DNA from: Mimachlamys varia | Lineage: Eukaryota > Mollusca > Bivalvia > Pectinida > Pectinidae | DNA: 64,000 nucleotides | Reading direction: 5' to 3' | NCBI GenBank assembly: GCA_947623455.1 | Contig: OX392532.1 | Location: forward strand, 48,983,058-49,047,057 | In this document: positions 1 through 12,851 of the stretch, piece by piece | Layout: each line of letters opens with the position of its first letter | Position numbering within the stretch: position 1 is the stretch's first letter | Notes under the pieces: model-generated | What the model was told of the DNA's origin: nothing | The model's database searches: none | Seen by the model: only the letters and a program-made list of their open reading frames with translations | Position numbers and translations under genes: made by a program

Positions 1-576
1 TGTCACATAGACTTCTTCATAGTCACATAGACTTCTGTATCTTGTCACACAGACCTCGGTATCTTGTAACACAGACTTCTCTATCTTGTCACACAGACTT
101 CTGTATTTGTCACACAGGCTTCTGTATCTTGTCACACATACCTCGGTATTTGTACACACAGACTTATCTAATATATCACACATACTTCTGTATGTTATCG
201 CAAAAAAAGTTCTGTTTATCGTTACACAGATTTTTGTATCTTGTCACACAGACTTCTGTATATATGTCGAACATACTTCTGTTTCTTGTCACACAAAGAC
301 TTCTGTTTCTCGTTACACAGACTTCTGTTTCCCGTCACACGGACTTTTGTATCTTGTCACAAATATTTCTGTATCTTGTCACACATACTTCTTCATATTC
401 ACACAGACTTATTCATAGTCACACAAACTTCTTCATAGTCACACAAACCTCGGTATTTGTTCACACAGACTTTTGCATCTTGTCACACATACCTTTATTT
501 CTCGTCTCACGGACTTCTTCATTGTCACAAATACTTCTAAATCTTGTTACACTGACTTCTGTATTTGTCACATAGA
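1..576 (+). repeat. HOR unit H0, partial (3' end only)
   Basis: This is the distal part of a higher-order unit cut by the window start. It runs from the CTTCTTCATAGTC monomer through TATCGC-A7 (A run 202-208), the TCGAACATAC monomer, TTTTGCATC and CTTCTAAATC to the next CTTAAG. Its A-run block reads TATCGC before the A's and ATATATGTCG after, and it carries CTAATATATC. The same three variants occur together in H3 (near 6600-6700) and H19 (near 40700-40820), marking a shared sublineage. Confidence 0.9.
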
Positions 577-1942
577 CTTAAGTATCTCGTCACACATACC
601 TCTGTATCTAGTCATACAAACTTCTCTATCATGTCACACATACCTCTGTGTCTCGTCACACATATTTTTGTATCTTGTCACACAGACCTCGGTATTTGTT
701 CACACAGACTTCTGTATCTTGTCACACAGACTTCTGTATCTTATCATACAAAGACTTCTGTTTCTCGTTATGCAGATTTCTGTATCTCGTCACACAGACT
801 CCTGTATCTTATCATACAAAGACTTCTGTTTCCCGTTACAAAGACTTCTGTATCTTATCATACAAAGTCTTCTGTTTCCCGTTACAAAGACTTCTGTATC
901 TCGTCACACAGACTTCTGTATCTTTTCAAACAGACTTCTGTATCATGTTACACATACTTCTGTATCTCGTCACACCGACTTCTGTATCTTTTCACATAGA
1001 TTTCTTCGTTTTCACACATACTTCTGTATGTTGTCACACATATTTCTGTATTTGTCACACAGACTTCTGTATCATGTCACATGGACTTGTGTATCGTGTT
1101 ACACGTATTTCTTTTTTTTTCACACAGACCTTAGTATTTGTTCACAGAGACTTCTGTATATTTGTCACACATATTTCTGTATCTTGTCACATGGACTTGT
1201 GTATCGTGTCACACATATTTCTGTATCTCGTTACGCAGCCTTCTGTATTTCGTCACACAGCTTTCTGTATCTTGTTACACAGCTTTCTGTATCTTGTCAC
1301 ACAAAGACTTCTGTTTCTCGTTACCCAGACTTCTGTTTCCCCTCACATAAACTTCTGTATCTTGTCACACGGACTTCTGTATCCTTTAAAACAGACTTCT
1401 GTATCATGTTACACATACTTCTGTATCTCGTCACACCGACTTCTGTATCTTTTCACATAGGTTTCATCGTTTTCACACATACTTCTGTATTTGTCATACA
1501 GACTTCTGTATCATATCACATGGACTTGTGTATCGTGTTACACATATTTCTGGTTTTTTTCATACAGACCTTAGTATTTGTTCACACAGATTTCTGTATA
1601 TACGTCACACATACTTCTGTATCTTGTCACATGGACTTGTGTATCGTGTCACACATATTTTTGTATCTCGTTACACAGCCTTCTGTAACTCGTCATACAG
1701 CTTTATGTATCTTGTCACACAAAGACTTCTGTTTCTCGTTACACAGACTTCTGTTTTCCGCCACACAGACTTCTGTATCTTGTCACACTGACTTCTGTAT
1801 CTTTTAAAACAGACTTCTGTATCTTGTCACACATATTTCTGTATCTTGTCACACGGACTTCTGTATCTTGTCACGCAGACTTCCTCATTCTAACACAGAC
1901 TTCTAAATCTTGTTACACTGACTTCTGTATTTGTCACATAGA
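577..1942 (+). repeat. HOR unit H1, 1366 bp, truncated
   Basis: The first half is standard: two TATCATACAAAG monomers (here partly three, with CCCGTTACAAAG), TTTCAAAC, the T tract (T9, 1112-1120), the paired CAGCTTTCTG monomers and TTTTAAAAC. A second TTTTAAAAC copy near 1805 then leads within about 100 bp to CTTCTAAATC and the next CTTAAG. The whole distal part (TTTGTACATAC, CATATG, A7, TCGAACATAC) is therefore missing. Many private substitutions are present, such as ACACGTATTTC at 1101-1111. Confidence 0.85.
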
Positions 1943-2724
1943 CTTAAGTATCTCGTCACACATACCTCTGTATCTTGTCATACAAACTTCTCTATCATGT
2001 CACTCATACCTCTGTGTCTCGTCACACATATTTTTGTATCTTGTCACACAGACCTCGGTATTTGTTCACACCGACTTCTGTATATTGTCACACAGACTTC
2101 TGTATCTTATCATACAAAGACTTCTGTTTCTCGTTACAAAGACTTCTGTATCTCGTCACACAGACTTCTGTATCTTTTCAAACAGACTTCTGTATCATGT
2201 TACACATACTTCTGTATCTCGTCACACCGACTTCAGTATCTTTTCACATAGGTTTCTTTTTTTTTCAAACATACTTCTGTATGTTGTCACACATACTTCT
2301 GTATTTGTCACACAGACTTCTGTATCATATCACATGGACTTGTGTATCGTGTTACACATATTTCTGGGTTTTTTCATACAGACCTTAGTATTTTTTCACA
2401 CAGATTTCTGTATATTTATCACACATACTTCTGTATCTTGTCACATGGACTTGTGTATCGTCTCACACATATTTTTGTATCTCGTTACACAGCCTTCTGT
2501 AACTCGTCACACAGTTTACTGAATCTTGTCACACCAAGACTTCTGTTTCTCGTTACACAGACTTCTGTTTCCCGTCACACAGACTTCTGTATCTTGTCAC
2601 ACGGACTTCTGTATCTTTTCACATAGGTTTCTTTGTTTTCACACATACTTCTGTATTTGTCACACATACTTCTGTATCTTGTCACATGGACTTGTGTATC
2701 GTATCACACATATTTCTGTTTCTC

Positions 2725-3530
2725 GTTACCCAGACTTCTGTTTCCCGTCACATAAACTTCTGTAACTTGTCACACGGAATTCTGTATCTTTTAAAACAGA
2801 CTTCTGTATCATGTTACACATACTTCTGTATCTCGTCACACCGACTTCTGTATCTTTTCACATAGGTTTCTTCGTTTTCACACATACTTCTGTATTTGTC
2901 ACACAGACTTCTGTATCATATCACATGGACTTGTGTATCGTGTCACACATATTTCTGGGTTTTTTCATACAGACCTTAGTATTTGTTCACAGAGACTTCC
3001 GTATATTTGTCACACATACTTCTGTATCTTGTCACATGGACTTGTGTACCGTGTCACACATATTTCTGTTACTCGTTACACAGCCTTCTGTATCTCGTCA
3101 CACAGCTTTCTGTATCTTGTCACACAGCTTTCTGTATCTTGTCACACAAAGACTTCTGTTTCTCGTTACGCAGACTTCTGTTTCCCGTCACATAAACTTC
3201 TGTAACTTGTCACACGGAATTCTGTATCTTTTAAAACAGACTTCTGTATCATGTTACACATACTTCTGTATCTCGTCACACCGACTTCTGTATCTTTTCA
3301 CATAGGTTTCTTCGTTTTCACACATACTTCTGTATTTGTCACACAGACTTCTGTATCATATCACATGGACTTGTGTATCGTGTCACACATATTTCTGGGT
3401 TTTTTCATACATACCTTAGTATTTATTCACAGAGACTTCTGTATATTTGTCACACATACTTCTGTATCTTGTCACATGGACTTGTGTATCGTCTCACACA
3501 TATTTTTGTATCTCGTTACACAGACTTCTG
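2725..3530 (+). repeat. Local tandem duplication, about 440-bp period
   Basis: The ATGTTACACATACTTCTG monomer followed by CACACCGAC and 'cacataggtttcttcg' occurs at 2811 and again at 3251, exactly 440 bp apart. The similarity reaches back to about 2725 and ends near 3530. The second copy has CATACATACC where the first has CATACAGACC. The 440-bp step equals about 20 monomers, close to the 460-bp internal step of the standard unit. Confidence 0.8.
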
Positions 3531-3589
3531 TTTCTCGTTACACAGACTTCTGTTTCCCGTCACACAGACTTCTGTATCTTGTCACACAT

Positions 3590-3790
3590 ACTTCTGTTTC
3601 TTGGCACTCGGACTTTTGTATGTTGTCACACATATTTCTCCATTGTCATACATAATTCTGTATTTTGTCACTCACAGACTTCTGTATCGTGTGTCACACA
3701 GACTTCTGTAATTCGTCACGCAGAATTCTGTATCTTTTCACACAGACTTCTTCATTGTCACACATACTTCTGTGTGTTGTCACACTGACT
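3590..3790 (+). repeat. Divergent monomer cluster
   Basis: About nine monomers here carry variants I do not find elsewhere: TTGGCACTCGGAC, CTCCATTGTCATACATAATTC, TTTTGTCACTCACAG, CGTGTGTCACACAG, AATTCGTCACGCAG and TTTTTCACACAG. They still align to the 22-bp core, so this is satellite and not an insertion. It is either an old, poorly homogenised stretch or one near a former array edge. Confidence 0.75.
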
Positions 3791-4945
3791 TCTGTATTTT
3801 TCACACAGACTTCTGTATCTTGTCACACAGACTTCTGTATCTTGTCACACATACTTTTGTATTTGTCACACAGAATTATGTATCTTGTCACACACAGAGT
3901 TCTGTATCTTGTAACACAGACTTATGTATTTTGTAACACAAATTTCTGTATCTTGTCACACAGACATCGGTATTTGTTCACACAGACTTCTGTATCTTGT
4001 CACACATATTTCTGTATCTTGTCACACCTACTTCTGTATCTCGTCATACGGACTTCTGTATCTTGTCACACAGACTTCTGTATTTGTCAAACAGGCTTCT
4101 GTATCTTGTCACACAGACCTCGGTATTTGTACATACAGACTTCTCTATCATATCACACATACTTTTGTATCTTGTCACACATACTTTTGTATTTCGTCAC
4201 AAAGATTTCTGTATCTTTTAACACAGACTTATGTATTTTGTAACACATATTTCTGTATCTTGTCACACAGACATCGGTATTTGTTCACACAGACTTCTGT
4301 ATCTTGTCACACATATTTCTGTATCTTGTGACACATACATTTGTATCTCGTCACACGGACTTCTGTATCTTGTCACACAGACTTCTTCATAGTCACATAG
4401 ACTTCTGTATCTTGTCACAGAGACCTCGGTATCTTGTAACACAGACTTATCTATCTTGTCACACAGACTTCTGTATTTGTCACACAGGCTTCTGTATCTT
4501 GTCACACATACCTCGGTATTTGTACACACAGACTTATCTATCATATCACACATACTTCTGTATCTTATCGAAAAAAAGTTCTGTTTATCGTTTCACAGAT
4601 TTTTGTATCTTGTCACACAGACTTCTGTATATTTGTCGAACATACTTCTGTTTCTTGTCACACAAAGACTTCTGTTTCTCGTTACACAGACTTCTGTTTC
4701 CCGTCAAACGGACTTCTGTATCTTGTCACAAATATTTCTGTATCTTGTCACACATACTTTTTCATATTCACACAGACTTATTCATAGTCACACAAACTTC
4801 TTCATAGTCACACAAACCTCGGTATTTGTTCACACAGACTTTTGCATCTTGTCACACATACCTCTGTTTCTCGTCACACGGACTTCTTCATTGTCACACA
4901 TACTTCTAAATCTTGTTACACTGACTTCTGTATTTGTCACATAGA

Positions 4946-7008
4946 CTTAAGTATCTCGTCACACATACCTCTGTATCTAGTCGTACAAACTTCTCTATCA
5001 TGTCACACATACCTCTGTGTCTCGTCACACATATTTTCGTATCTTGTCACACAGACCTCGGTATTTGTTCACACAGACTTCTGTATCTTGTCACACAGAC
5101 TTCTGTATCTTATCATACAAAGACTTCTGTTTCTCGTTATGCAGATTTTTGTATCTCGTCACACAGACTCCTGTATCTTATCATACAAAGACTTCTGTTT
5201 CTCGTTACAAAGACTTCTGTATCTCGTCACACAGACTTCTGTATCTTGTCACACAGACTTCTGTATCTTTTCAAACAGACTTCTGTATCATGTTACACAT
5301 ACTTCTGTATCTCGTCACACCGACTTCTGTATCTTTTCACATAGATTTCTTCGTTTTCACACATACTTCTGTATGTTGTCACACATATTTCTGTATTTGT
5401 CACACAGACTTCTGTATCATGTCACATGGACTTGTGTATCGTGTTACACATATTTCTTTTTTTTCACACAGACCTTAGTATTTGTTCACAGAGACTTCTG
5501 TATATTTGTCACACATACTTCTGTATCTTGTCACATGGACTTGTGTATCGTGTCACACATATTTCTGTATCTCGTTACACAGCCTTCTGTATCTCGTCAC
5601 ACAGCTTTCTGTATCTTGTCACACAGCTTTCTGTATCTTGTCACACAAAGACTTCTGTTTCTCGTTACCCAGACTTCTGTTTCCCGTCACATAAACTTCT
5701 GTATCTTGTCACACGGACTTCTGTATCTTTTAAAACAGACTTCTGTATCATGTTACACATACTTCTGTATCTCGTCACACCGACTTCTGTATCTTTTCAC
5801 ATAGGTTTCTTCGTTTTCACACATACTTCTGTATTTGTCACACAGACTTCTGTATCATATCACATGGACTTGTGTATCGTGTCACACATATTTCTGTTTT
5901 TTTTTCATACAGACCTTAGTATTTGTTCAAACAGCTTTCTGTATCTTGTCACACAAAGACTTCTGTTTCTCGTTACCCAGACTTCTGTTTCCCGTCACAT
6001 AAACGTCTGTATCTTGTCACACGGACTTCTGTATCTTTTAAAACAGACTTCTGTATCATGTTACACATACTTCTGTATCTCGTCACACAGACTTCTGTAT
6101 TTGTCACACAGGCTTCTGTATCTTGTCACACAGACCTCGGTATTTGTACATACTGACTTCTCTATCATATCACACATACTTTTGTATCTTGTCACACATA
6201 CTTTTGTATTTGTCACACAGAATTATGTATCTTGTCACACACAGACTTCTGTATTTCGTCACACAGATTTCTGTATCTTGTAACACAGACATATGTATTT
6301 TGTAACACATATTTCTGTATCTTGTCACACAGACATCGGTATTTGTTCACACAGACTTCTGTATCTTGTCACACATATTTCTGTATCTTGTCACACATAC
6401 TTTTGTATCTCGTCACACGGACTTCTGTATCTTGTCACACAGACTTCTTCATAGTCACATAGACTTCTGTATCTTGTCACACAGACCTCGGTATCTTGTA
6501 ACACAGACTTCTCTATCTTGTCACACAGACTTCTGTATTTGTCACACAGGCTTCTGTATCTTGTCACACAGACCTCGGTATTTGTACACACAGACTTATC
6601 TAATATATCACACATACTTCTGTATCTTATCGCAAAAAAAGTTCTGTTTATCGTTACACAGATTTTTGTATCTTGTCACACAGACTTCTGTATATATGTC
6701 GAACATACTTCTGTTTCTTGTCACACAAAGACTTCTGTTTCTCGTTACACAGACTTCTGTTTCCCGTCACACAGACTTCTGTATCTTGTCACAAATATTT
6801 CTGTATCTTGTCACACATACTTCTTCATATTCACACAGACTTATTCATAGTCACACAAACTTCTTCATAGTCACACAAACCTCGGTATTTGTTCACACAG
6901 ACTTTTGCATCTTGTCACACATACCTCTGTTTCTCGTCACACGGACTTCTTCATTGTCACACATACTTCTAAATCTTGTTACACTGACTTCTGTATTTGT
7001 CACATAGA
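4946..7008 (+). repeat. HOR unit H3, 2063 bp, type-B-like
   Basis: The T tract is T8 (5457-5464). The core has CGTCACATAAAC and, further on, CATAAACGTCTG near 5998, which are type-B marks. The GGGTTTTTTC position reads CTG-T9-C (T run 5896-5904). Its distal part carries the CTAATATATC, TATCGC-A7 (6634-6640) and ATATATGTCG set shared with H0 and H19. A private TACATACTGAC lies near 6148. Confidence 0.88.
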
Positions 7009-8502
7009 CTTAAGTATCTCGTCACACATACCTCTGTATCTTGTCATATAAACTTCTCTATCATGTCACACATACCTCTGTGTCTCGTCACACATATTTT
7101 TGTATCTTGTCACACAGACCTCGGTATTTGTTCACACAGACTTCTGTATCTTGTCACACAGACTTCTGTATCTTATCATACAAAGACTTCTGTTTTTCGT
7201 TATGTAGATTTTTGTATCTCGTCACACAGACTCCTGTATCTTATCATACAAAGACTTCTGTTTCTCGTTACAAAGACTTCTGTATCTCGTCACACAGACT
7301 TCTGTATCTTTTCAAACAGACTTCTGTATCATGTTACACATACTCCTGTATCTCGTCACACCGACTTCTGTATCTTTTCACATAGATTTCTTCGTTTTCA
7401 CACATACTTCTGTATTTGTCACAAAGACTTCTGTATCATATCACATGGACTTGTGTATCGTGTCGCACATATTTCTGGGTTTTTTCATACAGACCTTAGT
7501 ATTTGTTCACACAGCTTTCTGTATCTTGTCACACAAAGACTTCTGTTTCTCGTTACCCAGACTTCTGTTTCCCGTCACATAAACGTCTGTATCTTGTCAC
7601 ACGGACTTCTGTATCTTTTAAAACAGACTTCTGTATCATGTTAACCATACTTCTGTATCTCGTCACACAGACTGCTGTATTTGTCACACAGGCTTCTGTA
7701 TCTTGTCACACAGACCTCGGTATTTGTACATACAGACTTCTCTATCATATCACACATACTTTTGTATCTTGTCACACATACTTTTGTATTTGTCACACAG
7801 AATTATGTATCTTGTCACACACAGACTTCTGTATTTCGTCACACAGATTTCTGTATCTTGTAACACAGACATATGTATTTTGTAACACATAGACTTCTGT
7901 ATCTTATCACACAGACATCAGTATTTGTTCACACAGACTTCTGTATCTTGTCACACATATTTCTGTATCTTGTCACACATACTTTTGTATCTCGTCACAC
8001 GGACTTCTGTATCTTGTCACACAGACTTCTTCATAGTCACATAGACTTCTCTATCTTGTCACACAGACCTCGGTATTTGTACACACATACTTATCTATCA
8101 TATCACACATACTTCTGTATCTTATCGAAAAAAAGTTCTGTTTATCGTTACACAGATTTTTGTATCTTGTCACACAGACTTCTGTATATTTGTCGAACAT
8201 ACTTCTGTTTCTTGTCACACAAAGACTTCTGTTTCTCGTTACACAGACTTCTGTTTCCCGTCACACGGACTTCTGTATCTTGTCACAAATATTTCTGTAT
8301 CTTGTCACAAATACTTCTTCATATTCACACAGACTTATTCATAGTCACACAAACTTCTTCATAGTCACACAAACCTCGGTATTTGTTCACACAGACTTTT
8401 GCATCTTGTCACACTTACCTCTGTTTCTCGTCACACGGACTTCTTCATTGTCACACATACTTCTAAATCTTGTTACACTGACTTCTGTATTTGTCACATA
8501 GA
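7009..8502 (+). repeat. HOR unit H4, 1494 bp, T-tract block deleted
   Basis: The unit jumps from the first 'cacatagatttcttcg' monomer (near 7380) straight to the GGGTTTTTTC block. About 459 bp including the T tract is gone, the spacing of the two paralogous 'cttcgttttcac' monomers. A second loss of about 43 bp lies near 8050 (ATAGACTTCTCTATC). CAGACTGCTG (about 7667) and TATCACACAGACATCAG (about 7905) are type-B marks otherwise found only beyond 45 kb. A7 run 8128-8134. Confidence 0.88.
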
Positions 8503-10677
8503 CTTAAGTATCTCGTCACACATACCTCTGTATCTAGTCATACAAACTTTTCTATCATGTCACACATACCTCTGTGTCTCGTCACACATATTTTTGTATC
8601 TTGTCACACAGACCTCGGTATTTGTTCACACAGACTTCTGTATCTTGTCACACAGACTTCTGTATCTTATCATACAAAGACTTCTGTTTCTCGTTATGCA
8701 GATTTCTGTATCTCGTCACACAGACTCCTGTATCTTATCATACAAAGACTTCTGTTTCTCGTTACAAAGACTTCTGTATCTCGTCACACAGACTTCTGTA
8801 TCTTTTCAAACGGACTTCTGTATCATGTTACACATACTTCTGTATCTCGTCACACCGACTTCTGTATCTTTTCACATAGATTTCTTCGTTTTCACACATA
8901 CTTCTGTATGTTGTCACACATATTTCTGTATTTGTCACACAGACTTCTGTATCATGTCACATGGACTTGTGTATCGTGTTACACATATTTCTTTTTTTTT
9001 CACACAGACCTTAGTATTTGTTCACAGAGACTTCTGTATATTTGTCACACATACTTCTGTATCTTGTCACATGGACTTGTGTATCGTGTCACACATATTT
9101 CTGTATCTCGTTACACAGCCTTCTGTATTTCGTCATACAGCTTTCTGTATCTTGTCACACAGCTTTCTGTATCTTGTCACACAAAGACTTCTGTTTCTCG
9201 TTACCCAGACTTCTGTTTCCCCTCATATAAACTTCTGTATCTTGTCACACGGACTCCTGTATCTTTTAAAACAGACTTCTGTATCATGTTACACATACTT
9301 CTGTATCTCGTCACACCGACTTCTGTATCTTTTCACATAGGTTTCATCGTTTTCACACATACTTCTGTATTTGTCATACAGACTTCTGTATCATATCACA
9401 TGGACTTGTGTATCGTGTTACACATATTTCTGGGTTTTTTCATACAGACCTTAGTATTTGTTCACACTGATTGCTGTATATTTGTCACACATACTTCTGT
9501 ATCTTGTCACATGGACTTGTGTATCGTCTCACACATATTTTTGTATCTCGTTACACAACTTTCTGTAACTCGTCACACAGCTTTCTGTATCTTGTCACAC
9601 AAAGACTTCTGTTTCTCGTTACACAGACTTCTGTTTCCCGTCAAACATACTTCTGTAACTCGTCACACAGCTTTCTGTATCTTGTCACACAAAGACTTCT
9701 GTTTCTCGTTACACAGACTTATGTTTCCCGTCAAACATACTTCTGTATCTCGTCACACAGACTTCTGTATTTGTCACACAGGCTTCTGTATCTTGTCACA
9801 CAGACCTCGGTATTTGTACATACAGACTTCTCTATCATATCACACATACTTTTGTATCTTGTCACACATACTTTTGTATTTGTCACACAGAATTATGTAT
9901 CTTGTCACACACAGACTTCTGTATTTCGTCACACAGATTTCTGTATCTTGTAACACAGACATATGTATTTTGTAACACATATGTCTGTAACTTGTCACAC
10001 AGACATCGGTATTTGTTCACACAGACTTCTGTATCTTGTCACACATATTTCTGTATCTTGTCACACATACTTTTGTATCTCGTCACACGGACTTCTGTAT
10101 CTTGTCACACAGACTTCTTCATAGTCACATAGACTTCTGTATCTTGTCACACAGACCTCGGTATCTTGTAACACAGACTTCTCTATCTTGTCACACAGAC
10201 TTCTGTATTTGTCTCACAGGCTTCTGTATCTTGTCACACAGACCTCGGTATTTGTACACACAGACTTATCTATCATATCACACATACTTCTGTATCTTAT
10301 CGAAAAAAAGTTCTGTTTATCGTTACACAGATTTTTGTATCTTGTCACACAGACTTCTGTATATTTGTCGAACATACTTCTGTTTCTTGTCACACAAAGA
10401 CTTCTGTTTCTCGTTACACAGACTTCTGTTTCCCGTCACACGGACTTCTGTATCTAGTCACAAATATTTCTGTATCTTGTCACAAATACTTCTTCATATT
10501 CACACAGACTTATTCATAGTCACACAAACTTCTTCATAGTCACACAAACCTCGGTATTTGTTCACACAGACTTTTGCATCTTGTCACACTTACCTCTGTT
10601 TCTCGTCACACGGACTTCTTCATTGTCACACATACTTCTAAATCTTGTTACACTGACTTCTGTATTTGTCACATAGA
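8503..10677 (+). repeat. HOR unit H5, 2175 bp, full type A
   Basis: This is the first complete type-A unit: 2166 bp plus T9 (8992-9000). It has CCCCTCATATAAAC, ATTGCTG after CACACTG, and two copies of the 90-bp GTAACTCGTC..GTCAAACATAC block (from 9565 and 9655). It also has the 43-bp TTTGTCTCACAGG dimer. A7 run 10303-10309. Private changes include CTAGTCATACAAACTTTTC near 8535 and ACTTATGTTTCCC near 9718. Confidence 0.92.
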
Positions 10678-12851
10678 CTTAAGTATCTCGTCACACATAC
10701 CTCTGTATCTTGTCATACAAACTTCTCTATCATGTCACACATACCTCTGTGTCTCGTCACACATATTTTTGTATCTTGTCACACAGACCTCGGTATTTGT
10801 TCACACAGACTTCTGTATCTTGTCACACAGACTTCTGTATCTTATCATACAAAGACTTCTGTTTCTCGTTATGCAGATTTCTGTATCTCGTCACACAGAC
10901 TCCTGTATCTTATCATACAAAGACTTCTGTTTCTCGTTACAAAGACTTCTGTATCTCGTCACACAGACTTCTGTATCTTTTCAAACGGACTTCTGTATCA
11001 TGTTACACATACTTCTGTATCTCGTCACACCGACTTCTGTATCTTTTCACATAGATTTCTTCGTTTTCACACATACTTCTGTATGTTGTCACACATATTT
11101 CTGTATTTGTCACACAGACTTCTGTATCATGTCACATGGACTTGTGTATCGTGTTACACATATTTCTTTTTTTTCACACAGACCTTAGTATTTGTTCACA
11201 GAGACTTCTGTATATTTGTCACACATACTTCTGTATCTTGTCACATGGACTTGTGTATCGTGTCACACATATTTCTGTATCTCGTTACACAGCCTTCTGT
11301 ATTTCGTCATACAGCTTTCTGTATCTTGTCACACAGCTTTCTGTATCTTGTCACACAAAGACTTCTGTTTCTCGTTACCCAGACTTCTGTTTCCCCTCAT
11401 ATAAACTTCTGTATCTTGTCACACGGACTCCTGTATCTTTTAAAACAGACTTCTGTATCATGTTACACATACTTCTGTATCTCGTCACACCGACTTCTGT
11501 ATCTTTTCACATAGGTTTCATCGTTTTCACACATACTTCTGTATTTGTCATACAGACTTCTGTATCATATCACATGGACTTGTGTATCGTGTTACACATA
11601 TTTCTGGGTTTTTTCATACAGACCTTAGTATTTGTTCACACTGATTGCTGTATATTTGTCACACATACTTCTGTATCTTGTCACATGGACTTGTGTATCG
11701 TCTCACACATATTTTTGTATCTCGTTACACAACTTTCTGTAACTCGTCACACAGCTTTCTGTATCTTGTCACACAAAGACTTCTGTTTCTCGTTACACAG
11801 ACTTCTGTTTCCCGTCAAACATACTTCTGTAACTCGTCACACAGCTTTCTGTATCTTGTCACACAAAGACTTCTGTTTCTCGTTACACAGACTTCTGTTT
11901 CCCGTCAAACATACTTCTGTATCTCGTCACACAGACTTCTGTATTTGTCACACAGGCTTCTGTATCTTGTCACACAGACCTCGGTATTTGTACATACAGA
12001 CTTCTCTATCATATCACACATACTTTTGTATCTTGTCACACATACTTTTGTATTTGTCACACAGAATTATGTATCTTGTCACACACAGACTTCTGTATTT
12101 CGTCACACAGATTTCTGTATCTTGTAACACAGACATATGTATTTTGTAACACATATGTCTGTAACTTGTCACACAGACATCGGTATTTGTTCACACAGAC
12201 TTCTGTATCTTGTCACACATATTTCTGTATCTTGTCACACATACTTTTGTATCTCGTCACACGGACTTCTGTATCTTGTCACACAGACTTCTTCATAGTC
12301 ACATAGACTTCTGTATCTTGTCACACAGACCTCGGTATCTTGTAACACAGACTTCTCTATCTTGTCACACAGACTTCTGTATTTGTCTCACAGGCTTCTG
12401 TATCTTGTCACACAGACCTCGGTATTTGTACACACAGACTTATCTATCATATCACACATACTTCTGTATCTTATCGAAAAAAAGTTCTGTTTATCGTTAC
12501 ACAGATTTTTGTATCTTGTCACACAGACTTCTGTATATTTGTCGAACATACTTCTGTTTCTTGTCACACAAAGACTTCTGTTTCTCGTTACACAGACTTC
12601 TGTTTCCCGTCACACGGACTTCTGTATCTAGTCACAAATATTTCTGTATCTTGTCACAAATACTTCTTCATATTCACACAGACTTATTCATAGTCACACA
12701 AACTTCTTCATAGTCACACAAACCTCGGTATTTGTTCACACAGACTTTTGCATCTTGTCACACTTACCTCTGTTTCTCGTCACACGGACTTCTTCATTGT
12801 CACACATACTTCTAAATCTTGTTACACTGACTTCTGTATTTGTCACATAGA
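10678..12851 (+). repeat. HOR unit H6, 2174 bp, full type A
   Basis: Length is 2166 plus T8 (11167-11174). The two 90-bp blocks start at 11741 and 11831. The two TTTGTACNNAC blocks, at 11983 and 12421, lie exactly 438 bp apart, a distance that reappears as an insertion size in H12 and H14. A7 run 12477-12483. I see no difference between this unit and H7. Confidence 0.94.

Larger units (their letters stand above)
1943..4945 (+). repeat. HOR unit H2, 3003 bp, rearranged and divergent
   Basis: This is the longest interval between CTTAAG sites and the least regular. It has a T9 run (2257-2265), but in the 'cacataggtttc' monomer rather than at the usual place. It holds two copies of a block of about 440 bp (about 2725-3164 and 3165-3530) and a repeated TATGTATTTTGTAACAC block 307 bp apart (3924 and 4231). 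Bases 3590-3790 contain monomers seen nowhere else in the window. A standard distal part follows, with the A7 run at 4571-4577. Confidence 0.85.

Noticed and set aside
1109..1125. T-rich tracts as intrinsic terminators or poly-pyrimidine splice sites
   Set aside because: There is no GC-rich hairpin before them and no gene nearby. They recur once per unit as part of the satellite.
3590..3790. Possible transposon or unique insertion in H2
   Set aside because: Every monomer there still aligns with the 22-bp core. There are no terminal repeats, target-site duplications or foreign sequence.
4263..4553. Reverse-strand frame of 96 codons, and similar 74-codon ones near 6391, 40222, 40509, 41097 and 41384
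   Set aside because: They arise where 21-bp or 24-bp monomers let the frame avoid the TGA in TGTGTGACAAG. They consist only of repeat translation.
4946..7008. H3 (2063 bp, T8) fits the type-A formula 2166 minus 43 minus 68
   Set aside because: H3 keeps the dimer that the formula removes and has a type-B-like core, so the fit is accidental.
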